64,000 nucleotides of DNA from Colwellia psychrerythraea (lineage in GTDB: Bacteria; Pseudomonadota; Gammaproteobacteria; Enterobacterales; Alteromonadaceae). Below, in pieces: positions 25,752 to 34,498 of this stretch (position 1 is the first letter of the stretch; the number at the start of each line of letters is the position of its first letter). Location: contig NZ_JQED01000003.1 in assembly GCF_000764225.1 (NCBI RefSeq), forward strand, positions 1 through 64,000, written 5' to 3'. The position numbers and the translations under genes are program-made. The notes under the pieces were generated by a model that saw only the letters and a program-made list of their open reading frames with translations, was not told the origin of the DNA and did not search any database.

Positions 25752-27383
25752 TTAAGTTGCTGCTAATTCTACTGGAAAAGTAATATCAAAACTCACACCA
25801 TGCTTTGATTCGTTATTCAGCACAATATGACCATCAAGTGCTTGAGTCACTAGATTGTAAACTAAATGCATGCCCAAACCACTGCCACCACTGCCACGTT
25901 TGGTGGTAGTAAAGGGATCAAAAATCTTTGCTTTTACTGAATTATCAATACCAATGCCATCGTCACTATAATTAATATGCAATTGGTCACTCAAGTTCAT
26001 AACGTTGATCGTTATTGTGCCATGGTCTAGCTCTTCAAAAGCGTGATAAATAGAATTTAAGATCAGGTTTATCAGAATCTGGTTGATAGGACCTGGCTGA
26101 CTGTTGATGTTGAGATCTTTGGGACAAAGTAATGACACAGAGACATTATTAGACTCCAGTTTGCTTGATAACGTTAGCAATACTTCATCGAGTAAACTAT
26201 GGACATTAAAAGTACAGTTTTCAGCACTCGACTGATCAACAGCCACTTTTTTAAAGCTTGATATTAACTTGGCTGCTCGCTCTAAATTGCGAAATATTAT
26301 CGAAACGTTTTCAACACCATCGGTTAAGAATTTTTTTAATTGACTAGATTTCAGTGTCTTATCATCAAAAGCAGCTTTAACTTCATTTAGTTTATCTGAT
26401 AATAAGCTTGAAGCCGTTACCCCCAAACCAATTGGTGTATTAACTTCATGTGCTATGCCAGCCACCATATCGCCTAGTGATGCCATTTTCTCAGTTTCTA
26501 CTAATTGTCCTTGAAATTCATGTAACTTTTCTAGCGTGGAAAGTAATTCTTGATTGGATTCTTTTAATGCATCAGTTCTAGCACTAAGCCTATTTTCTAA
26601 TGCTTGGTTCTGAGATAAGGCATATTGATGATTATCAATTATCTTGTTGATATGTTTGTCGGTGCGACTTAGTAATACGTTAATATTTTTAGCGAGAACA
26701 TCGAGTTCTTTATAGGGTTGGTTAGCAAGTTCGAGCGTATAGTTTTTACTTTGTGATATTTGTCCAATGTCCTCTATTAACTTAGCTACAGGCTGATCAG
26801 TTTTATTAAATAACCATTGCGCAACACCAAAAGCAAGTAGCAGAGCAAAAAATAGAAAGCTAAGCATCAGGTAGATTAATTTTTTGATGAAGTTCTGTTT
26901 TTCCACAAGACTCGATTGAATATATAAGTAGCCCAAGAGATGTTGATCTTGTGTTATTTTTACAATTAGCTCTAGATGGTTTTCTTCATATTGAATGGTA
27001 CTTAATTGTGAGATTTGAGATATTTTGTCGCTAACTGCTGGAAAATTGAGGTTTTTGTTGTAGCTGCTAAAGTACTCAATGCTTCCATCTTCATTCGCTC
27101 GATATATATGAATTCGATTGATAAGGGGCGTTGAAATCAGCTTTTTAAGTTGACTGCTTAGTGCACTTTGGCTGTTGTCATTATCACTTTTAAGAAAAAG
27201 GCTGCTATTTTGGGCTAGAATATTTGCCCATGCACGAGTTTCACTAGCAATAATCTCATTCTCTTGTTCATCGACTATATAAATAATGCTTATCGACAGA
27301 GTGATGATTATTAATAAAGTTAAAGTCATTATACTTTTAACTAAGCGATTATGCAGCGTTATAGTGTTTGTTTTGTGTGGCAT
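25752..27383 (-). CDS. Membrane sensor histidine kinase
   Basis: A 543-residue kinase. Transmembrane helices at about 15-35 and 165-187 bracket a periplasmic sensor region of about 130 residues. HAMP-like and coiled-coil segments follow, then a HisKA-type helix with the histidine in GIAHEVNTPIG and an HATPase domain with the N-box (ILINLILNSIYHAF) and glycine boxes (DDGIGI, GSGLGMHLVYN). There is no receiver or Hpt domain, so its partner is elsewhere. The ATG at 27383 is preferred to a TTG three codons earlier. It follows arcA's promoter region on the same strand, but a 136-bp gap argues against strict coupling. Its signal is unknown. Confidence 0.8.
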   Translation of the reverse strand: MPHKTNTITLHNRLVKSIMTLTLLIIITLSISIIYIVDEQENEIIASETRAWANILAQNSSLFLKSDNDNSQSALSSQLKKLISTPLINRIHIYRANEDGSIEYFSSYNKNLNFPAVSDKISQISQLSTIQYEENHLELIVKITQDQHLLGYLYIQSSLVEKQNFIKKLIYLMLSFLFFALLLAFGVAQWLFNKTDQPVAKLIEDIGQISQSKNYTLELANQPYKELDVLAKNINVLLSRTDKHINKIIDNHQYALSQNQALENRLSARTDALKESNQELLSTLEKLHEFQGQLVETEKMASLGDMVAGIAHEVNTPIGLGVTASSLLSDKLNEVKAAFDDKTLKSSQLKKFLTDGVENVSIIFRNLERAAKLISSFKKVAVDQSSAENCTFNVHSLLDEVLLTLSSKLESNNVSVSLLCPKDLNINSQPGPINQILINLILNSIYHAFEELDHGTITINVMNLSDQLHINYSDDGIGIDNSVKAKIFDPFTTTKRGSGGSGLGMHLVYNLVTQALDGHIVLNNESKHGVSFDITFPVELAAT

Positions 27384-27411
27384 GGTTCTCAAAAAATTAT
27401 GCTTTTTATCT

Positions 27412-28464
27412 TTATGATAACTGAGCTCGATAAATAGTAAACCCTTTCTCTTTGGTTATCACTCGAGTATTGCCAATGTGCGCTTCCATAATCGGTTGAT
27501 AACGTAAAAAACTATTGGCGACTATGGTAATGTTACCTGCTTTATTGAGTTTTTTATTTATTCCGGCTAAAAAATCTTCACTAGCTTGGTAATGGGTTTT
27601 AACACCTTGATGAAATGGAGGGTTGGAAACGACGTATTGATAATGCTCATTAACCTCCGATAAACTATTTGAAGGGAATACATTTCCTGAGAGGCCGTTT
27701 AAAGCCAAGCTCTCTTGTGCTGAGGTTAAAGCCAAGGCGCTAACATCTAGTAATGATAAAGTTGTACCGCTAAATTTTTTGCCAATAAAGCAACTGATCA
27801 CTCCTGCACCACAACCAAAATCAAGCACTTTTCCTGTCATTTCTTTCGGTAAATTACTCAGTAATAATTCTGTACCAACGTCAAGTTTTTGTTGGCTAAA
27901 AACACCAGGCAAAGAAGCTATTGTCAGTTGAATACCTTCTATCGTAATTTGATATTTTTTAAACCATTCATGTAGATTGAATTCAATAGATAACTTTTCT
28001 GGCTGAAATAGTCCGACATATAGCAGGCAATGACGAGCAGCATCGACTTTTTGACAACAAGAAAATATGTTTTGGGTTAATTTAACCGCCGATTGAATGC
28101 CGCCTTTCTTTTCACCAACCAGTACTATTTGGGTTTTATCATTAATGCAATGGGCAATCATCGCTAAGGTGAAATTGAGCTCAGTTTTACTTTTGGGAAA
28201 GGCTATTATCACCAGGTCATGATAGCCTTGTGTTTGATATGTGCTGTCAAATGTCGCCTTAACGTTTTTAGTATGGCTATGCTTCTTGGTAATTGCCTGA
28301 TAATCAATAAAGTTTGTATTAAAGCAACTAACGCTCTCTGGTTGATGAATTTCTAGATAAGCGTCGATAAAACCATCTTCAGGTAAGTTAATTAATAAGG
28401 GAGCATTAGCTACAAGTAATTCACTATTACGTAACAAAATTTGGCTAGGGTTTGACAATGACAT
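27412..28464 (-). CDS. rsmC: 16S rRNA (guanine1207-N2)-methyltransferase RsmC
   Basis: A 350-residue two-domain methyltransferase. The N-terminal half is the degenerate RsmC-type domain (PSQILLRNSELL at the start). The C-terminal half has the SAM-binding KVLDFGCGAGVIS and the catalytic NPPF motif (VVSNPPFHQG), typical of enzymes that methylate exocyclic amines. Its likely target is G1207 of 16S rRNA in the 30S subunit. The start at the ATG at 28464 is chosen because it lines up with the E. coli protein; an upstream TTG would add 12 residues. No strong Shine-Dalgarno is visible at either. Confidence 0.88.
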   Translation of the reverse strand: MSLSNPSQILLRNSELLVANAPLLINLPEDGFIDAYLEIHQPESVSCFNTNFIDYQAITKKHSHTKNVKATFDSTYQTQGYHDLVIIAFPKSKTELNFTLAMIAHCINDKTQIVLVGEKKGGIQSAVKLTQNIFSCCQKVDAARHCLLYVGLFQPEKLSIEFNLHEWFKKYQITIEGIQLTIASLPGVFSQQKLDVGTELLLSNLPKEMTGKVLDFGCGAGVISCFIGKKFSGTTLSLLDVSALALTSAQESLALNGLSGNVFPSNSLSEVNEHYQYVVSNPPFHQGVKTHYQASEDFLAGINKKLNKAGNITIVANSFLRYQPIMEAHIGNTRVITKEKGFTIYRAQLS

Positions 28465-28500
28465 AGGGCAAGACACTGGGCATAAATAGAGTAAGAACAA

Positions 28501-29059
28501 TGGTTATATTCTACGGTAAATAAGTATAAGGGAATAGCGTTATTTGCTGGAAGTTAATTGTGTCGAGATAAAAAAAATGCTTAAATAGCAATTGTCCCTA
28601 ATTCCAATTTACTGGTAATGCAATTTGCTAGTAAATTTTAATAGGGCCAGAAGAGGAGCGTTAACCAGGTAATTACGATTGTTTTGAATTGTGTTAAACA
28701 ATTCAAAAACAGATATCAAAATCTGTAGATGGTAATGAGGGGGATTAACGCCGAGATAAATGGCTATTTGATAAGCTGTTTATCGGTTGTGTACTTTATA
28801 TTGTGTATAAAGTAGTGGGCTGAATCCCAACAACTGTCACTTAAATAACAACTATGTTGGTTGTTTAAGTGGGGAGCTTCTGGTCTTTGCATCTTAGCCC
28901 AAACATTAGCCCAGCCGATGTTATGCTCTTCTTTGTCAATGCCCAGCCCTCCCAAAAAATGTATTTAGTGTTATTAATTCAGTGTACTTTTACATGTCGT
29001 TAATAACACAGGTACTCATTATTTTTATAGATTTTTTTATCAGATAAGTGGAGTAAGAA
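28501..29059. other. Hairpin-rich intergenic region, possible structured RNA or repeat element
   Basis: About 560 bp separate rsmC from the DapD-like gene, with several adjacent perfect or near-perfect hairpins. TTTTGAATTGT pairs with ACAATTCAAAA (28682-28708). ACAGAT pairs with ATCTGT (28709-28726). A short GATAA/TTATC stem lies at 28770-28784. TACTTTATA pairs with TATAAAGTA (28792-28814). TGGG pairs with CCCA (28816-28829). CACTTAAA...AACAAC pairs with GTTGTTTAAGTG (28838-28871). GCCCAGCC occurs twice near 28909-28949. A 63-codon minus-strand frame crosses the region but lacks an RBS. I do not recognise the element. Confidence 0.4.
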
Positions 29060-29809
29060 ATGGACTGGCAAGATGTATTAGCACAGTTAGAATCAGGTAG
29101 TTTACGAGCGGCAAACCAAGATGATGCCGGTAACTGGCATGCCAACATTGAAGTAAAACAAGGTATCTTAGCTGCTTTTAAAGCGGGTAAAAACGTTGTT
29201 TTTGAAAATAATTACCAGGGTTTTGTTGATAAGCACAACTTACCTGCACGTCAATTTACTCCACAAGATGGTGTTCGTTTAGTACCTGGTGGTTCATCAG
29301 TTCGCGCAGGTGCATACGTTGCGGAAGGCGTTATAATTATGCCACCAGCTTATATCAATGTAGGTGCTTTTGTTGATAGCGGTACTATGGTTGACAGTCA
29401 TGCACTGATTGGCTCATGTGCGCAAGTTGGTAAAAATGTACATGTTTCAGCCGCGGTTCAAATTGGTGGCGTATTAGAGCCCATCGGTGCTAGTCCTGTA
29501 ATCATTGAAGATGATGCTTTTTTAAGTGCAGGTGTTGTTGTGGTTGAAGGCATTGTTGTTAAGAAAGGCGCTGTATTAGCACCCGGCGTATCTTTATCTA
29601 AATCTGTACCTGTATATGACTGTGTTAATCAAGTTATGCGAGAAAAAGGTGCTGAAATTCCAGAACGTGCTGTTGTTGTCCCTGGTACTCGTCCTGTTAA
29701 AGGTGAATGGGCACAAGAGCAGGGGTTAAATATGGCCTGTGCGCTTATTGTTAAATATCGCGATGAGCAAAGTGATGCTTCTCTAGAATTAGAATCAATT
29801 CTACGTTAA
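29060..29809 (+). CDS. DapD-like tetrahydrodipicolinate/amino-acid N-succinyltransferase
   Basis: A 249-residue left-handed beta-helix acyltransferase. The core GAFVDSGTMVDSHALIGSCAQVGKNVHVS and IGGVLEP segments follow the DapD pattern, the enzyme that transfers succinyl from succinyl-CoA to tetrahydrodipicolinate in DAP/lysine synthesis. It is shorter at the N-terminus than E. coli DapD (about 274 residues), and its C-terminal region differs. GGAG precedes the ATG. It is followed by LysA-like and desuccinylase-like genes, so it may be either the housekeeping DapD or a paralogue in a parallel pathway. Which one cannot be decided without the rest of the genome. Confidence 0.75.
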   Translation: MDWQDVLAQLESGSLRAANQDDAGNWHANIEVKQGILAAFKAGKNVVFENNYQGFVDKHNLPARQFTPQDGVRLVPGGSSVRAGAYVAEGVIIMPPAYINVGAFVDSGTMVDSHALIGSCAQVGKNVHVSAAVQIGGVLEPIGASPVIIEDDAFLSAGVVVVEGIVVKKGAVLAPGVSLSKSVPVYDCVNQVMREKGAEIPERAVVVPGTRPVKGEWAQEQGLNMACALIVKYRDEQSDASLELESILR

Positions 29810-29966
29810 TTAATCATCTTGTCGCTGTATGGTTCAATCTATACGTCTAAAGTACTCATTGATATTCATCAACCCCGTGCTTTGTTCCTTTAGCTTGAAC
29901 CCTACAGCTTAAAGATGAATAACTAATTCACTAACTCGATTGAGTTATTAAGCTTAAAAGAAAACT

Positions 29967-31217
29967 ATGATGACTACACCCACTTGGTTTGATACCAGCA
30001 TTGAAAATGCTTTAATTACACACGAATCACCAGAAGATGAACAAGGCTACTTTGTTTATCAACTCGATGCACTGAAAGCACATTTAGCCGCTTTGCAGCA
30101 GCAAGATGTCATTAAATTATGGTTCGCTGTTAAAGCAAACCCACTATCAAAAATAATTCAAACTTTAGATAGTGAAGGTTTTAATTTTGATGTGGCTAGT
30201 AGCGGTGAATTAGCACAAGTGTTAGCCCAAGGAATAGATCCTGAACGAGTATTAAACACCGGACCAGCTAAATCAAAAAAACAATTGACTGCTTTTGTTA
30301 AGCAGGGCGTGAAGACTTTTGTGGTTGAGAGTTTAAATCAACTGAATTGGTTGAATGAGGCTGTTCTTGAACAAGACCAACCTAACTGTGAAAATGCAAG
30401 ACCAAAAGTACTTTTAAGAGTGCAGCTACAATGGCACGAAGGTGAGAAAAACCCATTAGGTGGTAATAGCTTAACGCCTTTTGGCTTATCAGTATCTGAG
30501 TGGCAGAATATCCATGTTGATAGTTATCCAGCGTTGGACCTTTGTGGTTTACATATTTTTCAATGGGGCAACATGCTCAGTAATGAAAAAATGTTTTCAT
30601 TATGGTCTCAAATGATAACTCCCTTAACCGACTTAGCTAACAGCATCGGGATGACCCTTGATGTACTTGATTTAGGTGGCGGTTTAGGTATTGATTATTT
30701 AGGGGAAGGACAGGCGTTATCTTGGTCTCGTGTTATCGAAGATCTGGCTATCATTAAAGCAAAGGCTGGCGTTAAAGAATTATGGCTTGAGTTAGGACGT
30801 TATGCGGTTGCGGAGTATGGCTATTACGTTGTACCTGTTGTTGATAGAAAAATTAACTATAACCAAGAGCAGCTTGTGTTGGCGGCGGGAATAAATCATT
30901 TATTGCGCCCTGCGATAACAGATCAACCTTTTCCTGTGCAGATATTACGAGAAGAATTCATAGCAGAAGAAGGTACTATGCAAGCTTTTGATTTACATGG
31001 TCCTTTATGTACGAGCATGGATAAATTAGGGCATTTACAGTTACCTAAAGATACGGCTGTAGGTGAACAGCTTGTGTTTGGTTATTGCGGCGCTTATGGT
31101 TTTACTGAAAGCATGCCGTTTTTCTTATGTCATGAATTAGCGGCTGAATATGTATACCAAAACGGTACGCTAACGCAAGTTAGAGCAGCTCAGCCTGCTT
31201 CATCATATTTGGCTTAG
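29967..31217 (+). CDS. LysA-like fold-III PLP decarboxylase
   Basis: A 416-residue alanine-racemase-fold decarboxylase. The PLP lysine is K56 in WFAVKANP. The glycine-rich phosphate site is LGGGLGIDY, and GPLCTSMD corresponds to the GPxCxSxD active-site motif of diaminopimelate decarboxylases. The substrate loop reads LHIFQWGN instead of the usual LHCHIGSQ, and EPGR is ELGR, so the substrate may not be meso-DAP. Candidates include DAP, a succinylated DAP-like compound or a polyamine precursor. It is 157 bp after the DapD-like gene and 13 bp before the M14 gene. Confidence 0.75.
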   Translation: MMTTPTWFDTSIENALITHESPEDEQGYFVYQLDALKAHLAALQQQDVIKLWFAVKANPLSKIIQTLDSEGFNFDVASSGELAQVLAQGIDPERVLNTGPAKSKKQLTAFVKQGVKTFVVESLNQLNWLNEAVLEQDQPNCENARPKVLLRVQLQWHEGEKNPLGGNSLTPFGLSVSEWQNIHVDSYPALDLCGLHIFQWGNMLSNEKMFSLWSQMITPLTDLANSIGMTLDVLDLGGGLGIDYLGEGQALSWSRVIEDLAIIKAKAGVKELWLELGRYAVAEYGYYVVPVVDRKINYNQEQLVLAAGINHLLRPAITDQPFPVQILREEFIAEEGTMQAFDLHGPLCTSMDKLGHLQLPKDTAVGEQLVFGYCGAYGFTESMPFFLCHELAAEYVYQNGTLTQVRAAQPASSYLA

Positions 31218-31230
31218 TTGAGGAGTTACG

Positions 31231-32361
31231 ATGAATAATTTTACCAAAGAAGTTATGTCAGTTGGCGAAATGGCCAGTGGTGCAAAGCTCACTGTGCCTG
31301 TTTATGTTTTTGAAGCTGAAAATAACTCTTCTCCGAGTGTTTATATCCAAGCCAATATGCATGGCGCTGAAGTACAAGGTAATGCCGTTATCTTTCAGCT
31401 ACTTGAACTGCTACAGCACTGTAATTTACAAGGTAATATCACCTTAGTACCTTATGCGAACCCGGTCGGTTGTAATCATAAAAATGGTGAGTATACCTTA
31501 GGTCGTTTTGACCCTATTACTGGGGAAAACTGGAATCGCATGTATCATTTTAACCAAAGTGTTATTGCCCCCTTTGCTCAGCAAAACCTTGATGCCAGTG
31601 AGGAAGAGATAGCAGATAAATTTCAGCAACTTTTGCTCTCTGAAATAGATCAACGATTAGAACATAATATTTGGGGTATCACTACGGGACAACGGATTGC
31701 CTACCAGTTACAACGATTAGCACATCAAGCTGACATCGTTTTAGACTTACATACAGGACCTATTTCAAGCAAGCATTTATATTGTCCTGAATATGCCAAA
31801 TCCAGTGCGGAATTTTTCGATATTGAGCATACCATCTTTATTCAAAATGGCTTTGATGGCGCAATGGACGAAGCAACTTTCTGTCCATGGTGGAGCTTAC
31901 AGGAAGCCTATCGAGAATTAGGTCGAAATTTTACCATGGGTGAGGGTGTTTTTAAGAAAGAGAGCTTTACGGTTGAACTTGGCTCTCAAGAGCAAATTGA
32001 TTTAGATGTAGCTAAGCAAGATGCGCTGAGCATTTTAGCTTACTTACACTCTCAAGGGGTTGTTGATAATAAGGAGTATCAGCCACAAGAAATGACTCGG
32101 TATGCTTGTTATTTGAAAGATTATAAAGCCTTATATTCACCAATGGGTGGTATGGTCGACTACCTTGGGGAATTTGGTAAACCGTTAGCAGCCGGTGAGC
32201 CTTTAGCTCGAATTCTACGTATGGATAATTATGGTGATGGAGAGGCATTACATTACGTGTCACTGGAGCAAGATGTTATCCCTATTTTGCACTTTGCTTC
32301 AGCTAGTGTTAACCAAGGTACTGAACTATACAAAGTTTTTTGTAATTACTTTGAGATTTAG
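31231..32361 (+). CDS. M14/AstE-AspA-family zinc deacylase
   Basis: A 376-residue zinc enzyme of the succinylglutamate desuccinylase/aspartoacylase family. Zinc ligands are H and E of NMHGAEVQGN (near 42-51) and the histidine of LDLHTGP (near 170). GAGGAG lies before the ATG, 13 bp after the LysA-like gene, so the two are co-transcribed. Given the upstream succinyltransferase-like gene, it probably removes a succinyl or other acyl group from an amino-acid intermediate. The specific substrate is unknown. Confidence 0.75.
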   Translation: MNNFTKEVMSVGEMASGAKLTVPVYVFEAENNSSPSVYIQANMHGAEVQGNAVIFQLLELLQHCNLQGNITLVPYANPVGCNHKNGEYTLGRFDPITGENWNRMYHFNQSVIAPFAQQNLDASEEEIADKFQQLLLSEIDQRLEHNIWGITTGQRIAYQLQRLAHQADIVLDLHTGPISSKHLYCPEYAKSSAEFFDIEHTIFIQNGFDGAMDEATFCPWWSLQEAYRELGRNFTMGEGVFKKESFTVELGSQEQIDLDVAKQDALSILAYLHSQGVVDNKEYQPQEMTRYACYLKDYKALYSPMGGMVDYLGEFGKPLAAGEPLARILRMDNYGDGEALHYVSLEQDVIPILHFASASVNQGTELYKVFCNYFEI

Positions 32362-32392
32362 GCTGTGTTAAGTACAGCGCATGTATTATAAA

Positions 32393-32425
32393 AAAGCAGT
32401 TATTGATGCGATCAGTTACTGCTTT
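32393..32425. terminator. Terminator after the M14 gene
   Basis: An 8-bp perfect inverted repeat AAAGCAGT/ACTGCTTT with a 17-nt loop, followed by TATTATT. It lies between convergent genes. Confidence 0.65.
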
Positions 32426-32491
32426 ATTATTGCACAGTCAGTAGGATAAGTTCCGTTAAAGAGCGTTGCGTTTATTTTTCTTTTTAAGTGA

Positions 32492-33757
32492 CTATATCTT
32501 TAGGTTCAGTTGTAATGCAGCTCCTATAGTATCACTGTCACCGGTAAAAGCGGCTATATCAATGGCGAAAACTTCCCAAGGTGAAATACCAATACCCGCA
32601 GTGTAAATGTCACCATCTACATCGTTTAGGTCAGTGCGATAGCCTAACCGAAATTGAATATGTTCATAAAAGCGAAACTCAGCTCCCATACCTGCATATT
32701 TTGATGGCGCTATGGTTGCGAATTGTTCTCGATCGGTTAAATCGATATCGGTTGCTACACTGACCCAATTGTTTTGGTAGCTTAAGCCAAAGCTTGTGCT
32801 ACTTTTTAAGGTAAAAATAAGGTTTTGTTCAGTATGATGTACTGTTTGCTTTATTATGTTATTCGTTACTAATGCTGCGTGCCATTGACGTTTAACACCC
32901 CAATTTATGTATAAGCCTAAGTCAATATTAGTACCACTTTTGTCTGTGATATTCTCATCATTAGTAATCTCGAAGTCATCATCTTCAAATTCGCTGATTT
33001 GTACTCGATTATAATAAACATCAATACGTTGATATTTTAGCTTTGCACCGATACTTAAGTCATAATTAGCATCCGTAAGTACTGAATAACCTGCCATAAA
33101 GCCTGCTTCGGCAACCGAGTAGCCAACAGCTGTCGTGGCGGACTCTAAATCTTGTAAATCTAAGTCACCTGATAAAATAGCATCATCTAGTATTTTTTCA
33201 TCGTTTTCGTTGTAATCCATTATGCCACCAATACGGCCATATTGATTAGTAAATAAACCAAAACTGAATGATTGAGAAGGGATGATGATTTGTAAATTTA
33301 AACCATTTCGTATTTTAACAATTTTCCCATCGATACTTTCAAGGTCGGCAATTATATTGTCGACCTGCTGATTCAAATCATCATTATAGCTTTTCATTTG
33401 AGCAGGGGATTGAATGATTTGCAATGACATACCATTGATGTCGTCGGCGAGCACCGCTAAATTGTCGCTGATGGTTTCCGCCGTATCGATAACATTATAT
33501 TTATCTGATGCCATGAGACCTATGTTCAATGAAAAGAAAACGTCATTACCATTTCGGAATTTAGTTAGTAAGGCTGGATTGCTTAGTGATGAAGTAAAAT
33601 CTTGTGTTAGGTCTGTGAAACCTTGTCCAGTTCGTTTTGCGGTAAAACTCTCACCATAAGCAGGTAATGTTAAAGCCATAATGGGTAGTAAAAAAAATGC
33701 ATTTTTCAGAAAACCAGTACTCAATTTACTTAATGATGATTGGGTAAAAGGTGCCAT
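32492..33757 (-). CDS. TraF-family outer-membrane beta-barrel protein
   Basis: A 421-residue protein with an N-terminal signal peptide (cleavage near LPAYG-ES) and a predicted barrel of alternating strands. It resembles the TraF_2 family, often annotated as a plasmid-transfer TraF although many members are chromosomal barrels unrelated to conjugation. The start of the mature part (FTAKRTGQGFTDLTQDF...SNPAL) matches the fatty-acid-transporter-like topology of this family. AAGGAT precedes the ATG. No other tra gene is nearby, so a conjugative role is unlikely. It is divergent from the zinc locus; the Zur box lies 158 bp from its start. Confidence 0.6.
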   Translation of the reverse strand: MAPFTQSSLSKLSTGFLKNAFFLLPIMALTLPAYGESFTAKRTGQGFTDLTQDFTSSLSNPALLTKFRNGNDVFFSLNIGLMASDKYNVIDTAETISDNLAVLADDINGMSLQIIQSPAQMKSYNDDLNQQVDNIIADLESIDGKIVKIRNGLNLQIIIPSQSFSFGLFTNQYGRIGGIMDYNENDEKILDDAILSGDLDLQDLESATTAVGYSVAEAGFMAGYSVLTDANYDLSIGAKLKYQRIDVYYNRVQISEFEDDDFEITNDENITDKSGTNIDLGLYINWGVKRQWHAALVTNNIIKQTVHHTEQNLIFTLKSSTSFGLSYQNNWVSVATDIDLTDREQFATIAPSKYAGMGAEFRFYEHIQFRLGYRTDLNDVDGDIYTAGIGISPWEVFAIDIAAFTGDSDTIGAALQLNLKI

Positions 33758-33914
33758 AAAAATATCCTTGTGTTAACGAAACAGCATAACTACTCGATGC
33801 GATGGTAGGACATAAGAGCTCGTTTAAAGTATAGCGCAGCACCGCTGGTTTTCTTGATGATGGTAAAAAAATATCCTTCAGAGATAGAAGCAATTATTGA
33901 GTTTGATTTTTAAC

Positions 33915-33929
33915 TGTTATACTATAACA
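33915..33929. promoter_or_regulatory. Zur box
   Basis: TGTTATA-C-TATAACA is a perfect 15-bp dyad and an exact match to the GTTATAnTATAAC core of gammaproteobacterial Zur operators such as znuA. It lies 3 bp before the ATG of the small CxxC protein and ahead of the His-rich TonB receptor. Confidence 0.8.
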
Positions 33930-33932
33930 AGT

Positions 33933-34250
33933 ATGAACTTTGCATTATCCCTATTTCAACTTAACGAACGACAGATTCGCCAAAGCGTACTAACGCTTTT
34001 GCTTTTTTGTGCAACATTGTTTGTCCATAGTGAGCATTATGCACAAGTTGAATTTGACGCCTATGCCAGTTCTGAACAGCATGACTGTAATTTATGCCAA
34101 CAAGGTATCGACACTCCGCCAAGCCCGATAAAGCTATATCCGCTATCTTCTGGTGTCATTAATTATGACAAAACTCGCATTATAAAGCCCGGACTTCCAT
34201 CTCCCGCTTATGTATACCCACCACTAAGAGCACCGCCAAGTTTTTTATAA
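33933..34250 (+). CDS. Small exported CxxC protein of the zinc locus
   Basis: A 105-residue protein with a hydrophobic N-terminal segment (about 17-33, SVLTLLLFCATLFV), probably a signal peptide, and a short hydrophilic mature part containing H50, C52 and C55 (HDCNLC), a possible metal site, then proline-rich sequence. The ATG at 33933 is preferred to a TTG 12 codons upstream because that codon precedes the Zur box. No Shine-Dalgarno is visible, so it may be leaderless. Position between a Zur box and a zinc receptor suggests a part in zinc handling. The family is not recognised with confidence. Confidence 0.55.
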   Translation: MNFALSLFQLNERQIRQSVLTLLLFCATLFVHSEHYAQVEFDAYASSEQHDCNLCQQGIDTPPSPIKLYPLSSGVINYDKTRIIKPGLPSPAYVYPPLRAPPSFL

Positions 34251-34498
34251 TTTACTCATAATGTATTGATCCCCGTTACCATTGACAGTGCGCAATTTTG
34301 TGTGAACTAACAGTATTTTTAACATGGCCTATTACGCCACTATAAAATTACTCAAGTACTCTGAAGCACGCATCTTGATTGATAATGGCAATATCGAGTG
34401 AAATATTTAGTAAAAATAAGCCCTGGACTTAGTTGTCTTTCTGCGCATCGTATTGTGCAGTGCTGTATGCATCTCCTCACATTATCGGAAACCAGTTT

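Noticed and set aside
28764..28955. 63-codon minus-strand ORF
   Set aside because: It has no RBS, crosses several hairpins and gives a composition unlike a protein.
32492..33757. Evidence for a conjugative element from the TraF-like protein
   Set aside because: No other transfer, relaxase or replication gene is present; this barrel family is widely chromosomal.
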